A DNA stretch of 7,456 nt from an uncultured Bdellovibrionales bacterium (lineage in GTDB: Bacteria; Bdellovibrionota; Bdellovibrionia; Bdellovibrionales; UBA1609), in assembly GCA_937980625.1 (NCBI GenBank), contig CALJPJ010000133.1, positions 1 through 7,456 of the forward strand, written 5' to 3'. The translations under genes and the position numbers were made by a program. Position 1 is the stretch's first letter; each line of letters begins with the position of its first letter. Of this stretch, positions 1 to 5,202 are shown one piece after another. The notes under the pieces were generated by a model that was not told the DNA's origin, searched no databases, and worked only from the letters and a program-made list of their open reading frames with translations.

Positions 1-1
1 A

Positions 2-130
2 TCTAATAAAATTGCGATAAACCTATACAAATCCTTGGGCTTTATAGAAGAAGGCAGAAAAACAAAACGACTCAAATTAGAGTCAGGAACTTATTTAGAT
101 GATATTTATATGGCTCTTTGGGTGGGATGA
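2..130 (+). CDS. GNAT-family N-acetyltransferase, C-terminal end (partial)
   Basis: Only the last 42 codons are in the window, in frame from base 2 to a TGA at 128-130. The translation contains N-x-x-A-x-x-L-Y-x-S-L-G-F-x-E-E-G-R (SNKIAINLYKSLGF, then IEEGR), followed by a strand ending DDIYMALWVG. This is the usual end of GNAT acyltransferases: the 'N..A..LY...GF...G' segment is the motif A/B helix and strand next to acetyl-CoA, and the 'D.. .M.L' strand closes the fold. GNAT enzymes move an acetyl group from acetyl-CoA to an amine. The substrate (amino acid, polyamine, drug or ribosomal protein) cannot be told from this piece. It reads toward the kinase fragment 48 bp downstream on the same strand. 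Family assignment is good; specific function is unknown. Confidence 0.8.
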   Translation, partial: SNKIAINLYKSLGFIEEGRKTKRLKLESGTYLDDIYMALWVG

Positions 131-178
131 AAAAATAGCTATACACAGTATATTTATTAATATAGAAGCAAAATTGAA

Positions 179-508
179 ATGGAAAAAATACAACCCAAAA
201 AAAGGTACTCACAGAGCTTAACAAAAAGAAGCAAGCAGCATAAAAATATTATTCAAATAGCCAAAGGGTTTGGCTTTAACTCTAAGGAACTGTCTGTTGA
301 AAGTTTAACAGGTGGCTTTATGAATAGTAATTACCTTGTTCAAGATGCCAATAACAAAGCTGTTTTACGTGCTTCTGCCACAAATGAAGAAACAACTCGA
401 AAAGAAGGTGCTTTACTTAACCTTGTTCGATCTAAAGGTGTTAAGGCTCCAAAATTTTTAGATATACAAGCTCAACCCAGATGGGTACAATATAGTGTTG
501 AGGTGTGA
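179..508 (+). pseudogene. Truncated aminoglycoside/choline-kinase-like phosphotransferase (N-lobe only)
   Basis: This 109-residue frame resembles the N-lobe of the APH/choline kinase (protein-kinase-like) family. A glycine-rich turn followed by a strand lies at residues 43-54 (LTGGFMNSNYLV). The next strand, with AVLRAS at 61-66, and a helix containing E76 (RKEGALLNL) correspond to the nucleotide-binding strand and helix C. A 'G-V-K-A-P-K-F-L-D' segment at 87-95 matches the usual 'gv.vP.ll' before the hinge. Family members are about 250-350 residues. Here the frame stops near the hinge, so the catalytic H-G-D...N motif and the metal-binding I-D-x-E segment are missing. Neither other forward frame restores them, since both stop within about 12 codons, and the C-lobe is not elsewhere in the window. 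It should be inactive as a kinase. The ATG at 179 has only a weak AGAAG-like site upstream. A short expressed protein is possible, but a decayed remnant is more likely. Confidence 0.6.
500..505 (+). promoter_or_regulatory. Ribosome binding site GAGGTG for the GTG start at 512
   Basis: GAGGTG ends 6 nt before the GTG at 512 and is a strong match to the anti-Shine-Dalgarno sequence. It lies inside the last codons of the kinase fragment, whose stop is at 506-508. It decides the GTG start of the membrane-protein gene and suggests that translation of the two frames is coupled. Confidence 0.6.
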
Positions 509-511
509 CCA

Positions 512-970
512 GTGGAAAAATTAAATAGTTATTCCCCTAGCGGAGCATTATTCATATCAACCATAGCATTTGCTAAGCTTATATTTTTTGCTTATATAAT
601 TTTTATATCTCTTAAATTTGAAAGTTTATATGTTTTTATACTTCCATTGTCTTTACTATTTATTTTGATTTTAATTTTTATTAGTTTATTTTTTGCTTTT
701 GTAAAGGTTAAAGTTACAGATGAATATATATGTCAATTTCATCCTTTTATAGGAAAAAAACAAAAAATTTGTTTTGATGAAATCAAATCATATGCCATAG
801 AAAAAGATGGGTATTATGATTTTTTACAGATTATAAAAAAAGATAATTCAAGAGAGGGGATTTTATTTAATAGTGATAAGATCGAGGTTGTTTTTGTAAA
901 TTATATGACGAATAAAAATATTAATGTGTCAAAAATTAAAGGCTCCACAAAAATTCCAAATATTTTTTGA
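512..970 (+). CDS. Small membrane protein: two TM helices plus PH-like domain
   Basis: This is a 152-residue protein of unrecognised specific family. Two long hydrophobic stretches, about residues 11-33 and 38-64, should form a helical hairpin in the inner membrane. They are followed by a soluble part, 66-140, of short beta strands with the pattern 'V-T-D-E-Y-I...F-I-G-K-K-Q-K-I-x-F-D-E-I-K-S'. That layout, with strand-turn-strand and then 'I.f.eI.s' after a TM hairpin, is typical of small bacterial PH-like (bPH/DUF304-type) membrane proteins. The domain call is by pattern only. The start is GTG, supported by a good GAGGTG site. The gene begins 3 bp after the stop of the truncated kinase and ends 12 bp before the convergent hexosaminidase. 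Its base composition is clearly more AT-rich than its neighbours. Together with the broken gene upstream, this suggests it arrived or was brought next to the kinase by a rearrangement. Its function is unknown. Confidence 0.75.
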   Translation: MEKLNSYSPSGALFISTIAFAKLIFFAYIIFISLKFESLYVFILPLSLLFILILIFISLFFAFVKVKVTDEYICQFHPFIGKKQKICFDEIKSYAIEKDGYYDFLQIIKKDNSREGILFNSDKIEVVFVNYMTNKNINVSKIKGSTKIPNIF

Positions 971-982
971 AGTTAATTAATA

Positions 983-2509
983 CTATTTACTCCAACGTAC
1001 ACCTTTTGCTTTGTAGTACTTTAAGCCCATTAAGTTAAAGCGAGTGCCAAAGTAGCCAAGCCTCTTTTTAAAGTCATTAATCTCTTTGCTTTTTTCAAGA
1101 GTCCATGAAACTTCAGAAACTGCTGTTAACCTAGGCCAAAGGCGTCGATCGGCAATTCTATCTCGAATAACCACTTCACTCCACACAGGAGCTTCAATGC
1201 CGAGAACGTTTTTATCATTAGCTAAAGTAAATCTGTAGACATCATCTAAGGTGATGCCGCCTTTTTTGCACCAGTTATTTGCTACAATTTGTTTTTTAGA
1301 GTTCCCATGGTCTAAATAAAAATATTTACATAAAGAAATAATTTTTTTAACACTGCTGTCTTTTACTTTTTCAAACCAAACTTGCGCAATGGTTGATTTA
1401 TTAACTTTAGCCTTTAAAATCTCTTGCCAGCCAATAGTGGTTTTATTTAAATCCATAACCGTTTTCTCGGCAAATAAAATAAAGTCTGTGTACTGGGTAT
1501 TTTCAACTTCATCGCCTCCAATATGAACCCAAGGCCCCATTGTGATATTAGCTATTTCAGTAAGAACATCCTTGGCAAACTCATAAGAAAAAGGCTTTGA
1601 TAAACATAAAGACGTCCACTTTACACGGTAGCCTGAGTATAAATTTGGTGGTGTTTTACGAGCAGGAGTAAGGTTAGATAGGTCATCACAATTAAGCTCT
1701 GGATAAGAAGCAAGAGCAGAGTAGGTGTGCCCAGGCATATCAATTTCCGGAATAATAATTATATTGCGTTTGAGAGCGTATTTTTGAATATCAATATAAT
1801 CACTTTGACTTAAGTAACCAGAGCGGCCAGCAAACACAGAGCCACTGCCTCCATGTCGAGTTAAATTAGGGTATTTTTTAATTTCAATTCTCCAGCCTTG
1901 GTCATCAGTAAGGTGTAGGTGTAGTCGGTTCAGCTTAAATAAAGCCATTCGGTCAATATGTTTTTTTATGTACTCTTTGTTAAAAAAATTACGAGCAATA
2001 TCTAGCATGGAGCCACGCCATGCAAAACGAGGCCAATCTTCTATGTTAACAATAGGAAGTTTTTGAAAATAATTTTTTTTGTTAACTTCAGAGCTTGCCG
2101 GTAATAACTGCCTAAGAGTTTGAATAGCATAAAAAAGTCCGGCTTGGTTAGGTGCTTTAATAATTACGCCTTTTGAATTTATATTTAAAGTATACCCTTC
2201 TGGGCCTAAGTGATTAAGCTTTGGGTTTGTTGATATTTGCCAAGACTCATGAGAGCATGTTTTTTTTTCATTGAGCAGAGCATGACTAAAATTAGAAACT
2301 AATTTTTTAAGTTTTAAAGCTGAGGGCTTTGCCTCTGGGTTGAAACATATAATACTGGAGCTAGGAATGTTCCAATAAGAATTTCCATTAGAAATATTTT
2401 GTGGTCTTGGTATAATATTTAGTGCAGAACTTAAAGAAGTGAAAAGTAAAATGGTAAAAAATAGAATTGAAGGTACAAAAAAATTAAGTTTAATTTTGTG
2501 TGTAATCAT
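983..2509 (-). CDS. Secreted beta-N-acetylhexosaminidase, GH20
   Basis: This 508-residue exported GH20 enzyme should remove terminal beta-GlcNAc/GalNAc from chitin oligomers, peptidoglycan fragments or glycans by substrate-assisted catalysis through the acetamido group. Residues 1-29 are a signal peptide (K-rich start, hydrophobic core, SLSSA before the likely cut) with no lipobox. Residues 31-150 fit the GH20b alpha/beta domain (IIPRPQNI; GPEGYTLNI). The TIM barrel follows, with R165 (WRGSMLD), H199 in LHLHLTDDQGWRIE, EIDMPGH at 255-261, the catalytic pair D333-E334 in HIGGDEV, W361 (GWQEIL), W378, Y398-D400, W443-E445 and a 'WPRLTAVSEVSW' closing helix at 458-469. The short spacing between HIGGDEV and GWQEI and the compact C-terminus resemble Streptomyces SpHex-type enzymes rather than long chitobiases. 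Start: the ATG is preceded by AAGGGAA. All key residues seem present, so it should be active in the periplasm or outside. It converges with the membrane gene at 512 and diverges from the protease at 3008. Confidence 0.95.
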   Translation of the reverse strand: MITHKIKLNFFVPSILFFTILLFTSLSSALNIIPRPQNISNGNSYWNIPSSSIICFNPEAKPSALKLKKLVSNFSHALLNEKKTCSHESWQISTNPKLNHLGPEGYTLNINSKGVIIKAPNQAGLFYAIQTLRQLLPASSEVNKKNYFQKLPIVNIEDWPRFAWRGSMLDIARNFFNKEYIKKHIDRMALFKLNRLHLHLTDDQGWRIEIKKYPNLTRHGGSGSVFAGRSGYLSQSDYIDIQKYALKRNIIIIPEIDMPGHTYSALASYPELNCDDLSNLTPARKTPPNLYSGYRVKWTSLCLSKPFSYEFAKDVLTEIANITMGPWVHIGGDEVENTQYTDFILFAEKTVMDLNKTTIGWQEILKAKVNKSTIAQVWFEKVKDSSVKKIISLCKYFYLDHGNSKKQIVANNWCKKGGITLDDVYRFTLANDKNVLGIEAPVWSEVVIRDRIADRRLWPRLTAVSEVSWTLEKSKEINDFKKRLGYFGTRFNLMGLKYYKAKGVRWSK

Positions 2510-2568
2510 TTTATTCCCTTTAAATTATTAAGCGTTAAAGCATAAAGCTACTTTCATTGCGTAAATAG

Positions 2569-2583
2569 TACCTTGAAAAGGTA
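2569..2583. promoter_or_regulatory. Possible operator dyad upstream of the hexosaminidase gene
   Basis: TACCTT-GAA-AAGGTA is a perfect dyad with 6-bp arms and a 3-nt centre, 60 bp upstream of the hexosaminidase ATG. That distance suits a repressor or activator site for the leftward promoter. No T-run follows on either strand, which argues against a terminator. The binding protein is unknown, and short dyads also arise by chance in AT-rich DNA. Confidence 0.3.
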
Positions 2584-2730
2584 ATTGTGCAAATAATTTT
2601 TGTATAGCCTAAGTCACGCTTGCTAAGTGGTTGCTTTTTAGATGATCTTTTACGAGTTTTTGTTAAACTAGATAGAAATGACTAGAGAAGGCAATTTTTT
2701 GGTGTCGTATACTTATTGTAATTTTAAGTA

Positions 2731-2879
2731 GTTATGCCAATTTTATTTAATAATTCCCTCAATTTTCTAAGTTTGTTTAAATTATAATGCGCGCAGTTCT
2801 CCTGCTGGGAGCTGTTTAAGCACCTTAATTTAAACAAACTTAGAAAATTGAGGGAATTATTAAATAAAATTGGCATAAC
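2731..2879. repeat. Long perfect inverted repeat: 54-bp arms, 41-nt spacer
   Basis: The left arm 2731-2784 and right arm 2826-2879 are exact reverse complements over all 54 bases; I compared them base by base. The spacer 2785-2825 is richer in GC and contains a small internal hairpin (CTCC/GGAG near 2799-2810, extendable to CAG/CTG with a 2-nt bulge). The outer ends read GTTATGCCAA...TTGGCATAAC. If the arm ends are set at TGCCAA, each side is flanked by TA, as for mariner/IS630-type MITEs, but the symmetry runs 2 bp further on both sides, so this is ambiguous. No transposase is present. RNA from either strand would form a 54-bp duplex, a likely RNase III substrate. It lies between two divergent genes, so it is not a simple 3' terminator for either one. 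Confidence 0.95.
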
Positions 2880-2967
2880 AGCGAGTTCAACCCTGATAAT
2901 TTCACAGTTTATACAAGAGCAAAGCAAAAATAGCTATTTAGCTAGTTATTTAAGCAGTTTTAAGTTT

Positions 2968-2973
2968 TATAAT
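2968..2973 (+). promoter_or_regulatory. -10 box TATAAT for the M48-like protease gene
   Basis: A perfect TATAAT stands 34 bp before the preferred ATG at 3008, giving a predicted leader of about 28 nt. The region 17 bp upstream (GTTATT at 2945-2950) is a poor -35 match, so the promoter is either weak or helped by an activator. It lies about 90 bp to the right of the large inverted repeat. Confidence 0.5.
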
Positions 2974-3007
2974 ATTGTTAATTAATCTCTGAGTGGTACT
3001 TTACACT

Positions 3008-3916
3008 ATGCTGAGAGCTCTTTTGATCCTGACATTAATACTATCCATAACTTTTTCACTTGCAGTTAATAGTGAAACAAATTTGTGTCATAGCTTTAGT
3101 TTTATGGCGACTAAAAACTTGGTCTCTAAGTCAAATGTGCGGAGCTTAACTGCCATTGCAAGTGGTGTAACACAAAAGCAATATAATGCAGTTTTAAATA
3201 AAGTTATAAAAGTATATGGGCCCATAGTTCAGCAAATGGGTTATCAGTTGGATATGCCAAACTTATGGTCGAGCAATTTTACCAATGCACTGGCTTTTCG
3301 TGATGAAAATAAAATGAGTGTAGCTATCCACGGGGGGATTGCCAGGTTCCAGGGCATGTCAGAGCTTGGTCTCACTGCGGTTATTTGTCATGAGTTAGGC
3401 CATCACATAGGTGGTGCTCCAACAGTGTTGATGGGCGATCATATTTTATCAGTTGAAGGACAGGCTGACTACTTTGCCATGTCACGGTGTATGAAAAAAA
3501 TATATTCCCCAACAGACAATAAGCAATTTTTAAAGCAATTAGATATTAAGAATCTACATCCCTTAGTTCTAGCCAAGTGCTCCTTATTTTTTAAAGACAG
3601 TAATGGTAGAGCAAATTGTTATAGAAGTTCATTGGCAGGTTTAAATTTGGCAAATATTTTTAATAAAATGTCTGGTGAAGTTGCTGCTCTTAACTTTAAT
3701 TTTCCAGATAGCAATGTTGCCGAGGAAGTTATAACTGGTAATACCAATGCTCAATGCCGACTTGATACATATTTTCGAGCAAGTTTGTGTTATGCAGACC
3801 CTTTTGCCAAGTTGAGCCTCAGTAACCCCAATCAAGGAACTTGTTATCGTGATAGGTATAGTCCAGAGGTTGTTCGTCCTCTTTGCTGGTACAAACCTGA
3901 TACAAATTGGCCTTAA
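3008..3916 (+). CDS. Secreted M48-like zinc metalloprotease, cysteine-rich
   Basis: This 302-residue protein (from the ATG) has a signal peptide at residues 1-19, cut after SLA. The zinc motif HELGH is at 128-132 (ICHELGHHIGG), and a second ligand region SVEGQADYFA has E150 and D154. HExxH plus a downstream E-x-x-x-D on a helix is the gluzincin pattern of M48 peptidases, where E150 would be the third zinc ligand and E129 the catalytic base. Before it, 'NALAFRDENKMSVAIHGGIAR' (95-115) matches the edge strand of M48 folds. No TM helices follow, so it is a soluble exported form and not the HtpX/Ste24 type. Nine cysteines, five of them in the last 100 residues, suggest disulphides outside the cytoplasm. 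An in-frame GTG at 2993 would add five residues, but no better ribosome site supports it, and the ATG gives a cleaner signal peptide. It probably degrades proteins in the periplasm or outside. Similar proteins are, from memory, frequent in Bdellovibrio relatives. Confidence 0.85.
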   Translation: MLRALLILTLILSITFSLAVNSETNLCHSFSFMATKNLVSKSNVRSLTAIASGVTQKQYNAVLNKVIKVYGPIVQQMGYQLDMPNLWSSNFTNALAFRDENKMSVAIHGGIARFQGMSELGLTAVICHELGHHIGGAPTVLMGDHILSVEGQADYFAMSRCMKKIYSPTDNKQFLKQLDIKNLHPLVLAKCSLFFKDSNGRANCYRSSLAGLNLANIFNKMSGEVAALNFNFPDSNVAEEVITGNTNAQCRLDTYFRASLCYADPFAKLSLSNPNQGTCYRDRYSPEVVRPLCWYKPDTNWP

Positions 3917-3937
3917 GCTAATTTAAGAGTTTTTTTT
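3912..3937 (+). terminator. Weak candidate intrinsic terminator after the M48-like gene
   Basis: CTTAA / TTAAG form a 5-bp stem with a 6-nt loop starting inside the stop codon, followed two bases later by a run of eight T (3930-3937). The U-tract is good, but the stem is short and almost all A/T. It may act only weakly. Confidence 0.35.
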
Positions 3938-4419
3938 ATAGGTCAAATAGTAATTTTTTATTTGCCGAAAGCTTTGCTAGCCATTCTTATTTACATAAAT
4001 TCTATGTGAATTGAGTTTATGACTAGCATTCGTATCTTTGTAACAATTATCAATTACAAATGTTAGTGACATAGTTGATATGTGATAATGAATATAAGTA
4101 TAAGCCTTAGGGTCAGTTAATTAATAAATTATTTAAGTGAGGTAATTTATTATTAAAATTTAACAATAAGCATTCACATGTTTTGACTGAATTAGTGAGA
4201 ATTTAAAATAACAAAATTTCATTTTATTGTTTATAGATTCGCTACATGCAGTGTTTGCCTGATTAAAGAGCACTAGTCATCGTGAATTAAACGTCATAAT
4301 AATTAAATCGAGTTGGTAAAAGGTCTACTTTTAATTGTTTTAATCTACGGGTCTAACTTAAGTAGGTAAAATTTAAATAACATAGAGTTATTAAATGAAT
4401 ACACTTATGATATTTATAT
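3938..4419. other. AT-rich gene-free region with several small dyads
   Basis: No frame here looks like a gene. Dyads seen: an imperfect stem nested between GCTAG (3976-3980) and CTAGC (4023-4027), containing CATAAA/TTTATG; a perfect 7-bp TTTGTAA/TTACAAA pair with a 10-nt loop at 4037-4060; and a TAAAAG/CTTTTA pair at 4317-4333. They could be operators, parts of a small RNA, or chance in AT-rich DNA. Possible -10 boxes for the gene at 4420 are TAAAAT (4367-4372) and TATGAT (4406-4411), neither with a good -35. The region is long for an upstream region in an otherwise compact window. Confidence 0.5.
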
Positions 4420-5202
4420 ATGAAAATTGTATTATTATTAATTATTGTTTTTTCAGCGATTGAAGCATGGTCTGTAGTTCAGTTAGACAGGTACTCTTTA
4501 GGTTATGGCATTTTAAGTTCTGGCATATTAACTGAGGCAGTCACTGATACTGGTGAGACGGCCATTTATGGTTCATTCTCAGCTCATTTTTTAGATGCCA
4601 ATATCTCTTGGGCCCACGATAATATAAACTTAAGCTATCACATTAAAACAAATTACACTTTGTTACCAAGGGAGACTGAGGATGGGGCAGCTGATATTAC
4701 CCAATGGCGATTTTCAACGTTGCTAGGTTATGACTTTAACAAAAATAGAAAGTCTAGATTCTATATTACATACGGACTAGGTGTTTTAGGAACTATCAGT
4801 AAGGGAAATGGTGGAATTAAACTATTAAATAATGGAACTAATGTCAGACCTTTTTATAGGCCATCAACTACAGCACATTCAAAGCTATTAATGCTTGAGG
4901 TGGGGATGACAAGACATTTTACTGAAAAATTTAGTTTTTCAGTGGATGCCATGGTTAATGGACTGTTTGGTGATCGCAGGAATTTAAATTTATATATGAG
5001 TTTAAATTATTTTTGGGATCATGCACATAAAAGAAAAATAAAAAAATTGAGAAATAATAAAGATGTAGATGATGATTCGAATTTTAAAGCTGGTGAGGCT
5101 CCAAAAACAAAGAAAATGAAAAAGAAGACTCCTAAGGGTAAAGACAATAAAAAAAACAAGGAAAAGCTTAAAGAAAAAAATAAGGAAAAAACTGATGGTT
5201 AA
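4420..5202 (+). CDS. Exported beta-barrel-like protein with lysine-rich C-terminal tail
   Basis: This 260-residue protein is not assigned to a named family. Residues 1-16 are a signal peptide (AIEA before the likely cut). Residues 20-200 alternate polar and hydrophobic residues in strands rich in G, Y, F, W and N, such as 'RFSTLLGYDF', 'RFYITYGLGVLG', 'KLLMLEVGMTRHF' and 'LNLYMSLNYFW'. This is the look of an eight-strand outer-membrane barrel. The strand ending in F-W at 198-199 looks like a barrel-closing strand. About 58 residues then follow (203-260), very rich in K with D/E/N and no hydrophobic core, which would hang into the periplasm or bind anionic material. The ATG at 4420 is the only usable start, because a TGA lies in frame 12 nt before it. 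There is no Shine-Dalgarno site, and a TATGAT box ends 8 nt upstream, so a leaderless mRNA is possible. The end overlaps the matrixin gene by 8 nt, and the coding of the tail contains that gene's AAGGA site. The two are surely co-expressed. Confidence 0.75.
   Translation: MKIVLLLIIVFSAIEAWSVVQLDRYSLGYGILSSGILTEAVTDTGETAIYGSFSAHFLDANISWAHDNINLSYHIKTNYTLLPRETEDGAADITQWRFSTLLGYDFNKNRKSRFYITYGLGVLGTISKGNGGIKLLNNGTNVRPFYRPSTTAHSKLLMLEVGMTRHFTEKFSFSVDAMVNGLFGDRRNLNLYMSLNYFWDHAHKRKIKKLRNNKDVDDDSNFKAGEAPKTKKMKKKTPKGKDNKKNKEKLKEKNKEKTDG
5182..5186 (+). promoter_or_regulatory. Ribosome binding site AAGGA for the matrixin gene
   Basis: AAGGA sits 8 nt before the ATG at 5195, inside the lysine-tail codons of the upstream gene. 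It supports ATG 5195 as the true start and an 8-nt gene overlap, and hence translational coupling. Confidence 0.65.

Larger units (their letters stand above)
2510..3007. other. Divergent intergenic region between hexosaminidase and M48-like protease genes
   Basis: About 500 bp without a convincing gene. It holds the upstream signals of both divergent genes: a small dyad at 2569-2583, a 54-bp inverted repeat in the centre, and a clear -10 box at 2968-2973 reading right. A CTAAGT hexamer occurs twice 14 bp apart (2609-2614 and 2623-2628), with no known meaning. No convincing promoter was found for the leftward gene; a weak TTTACG/TATGCT pair with only about 15 bp spacing is the best seen. A minus-strand frame at 2724-2927 simply reads through both arms of the repeat and is not taken as a gene. 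Confidence 0.7.

Noticed and set aside
506..540. Simple frameshift restoring the phosphotransferase C-lobe
   Set aside because: Both other forward frames across the stop end within about 12 codons, and no H-G-D or I-D-x-E motif follows.
971..982. Shared terminator between the convergent genes ending at 970 and 983
   Set aside because: Only 12 bp separate the stops; there is a TTAATTAA palindrome but no stem with a T-run.
2731..2879. Inverted repeat as an ordinary intrinsic terminator
   Set aside because: It lies upstream of both neighbouring genes, its arms are far too long, and no T-run follows the stem on either strand.
2731..2879. CRISPR array or retron RNA
   Set aside because: There is one inverted pair only, no direct-repeat and spacer series, and no cas gene or reverse transcriptase in the window.
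2724..2927. Minus-strand 67-residue open frame
   Set aside because: It reads through both arms of the inverted repeat; its content is explained by the repeat, and it resembles no protein I know.
2993..3007. GTG at 2993 as start of the M48-like protease
   Set aside because: It is in frame but has no ribosome site; ATG 3008 gives a cleaner signal peptide beginning MLRALL. Not fully excluded.
3641..3835. Minus-strand 64-residue open frame
   Set aside because: It lies wholly inside the M48-like protease gene on the opposite strand and has no independent features.
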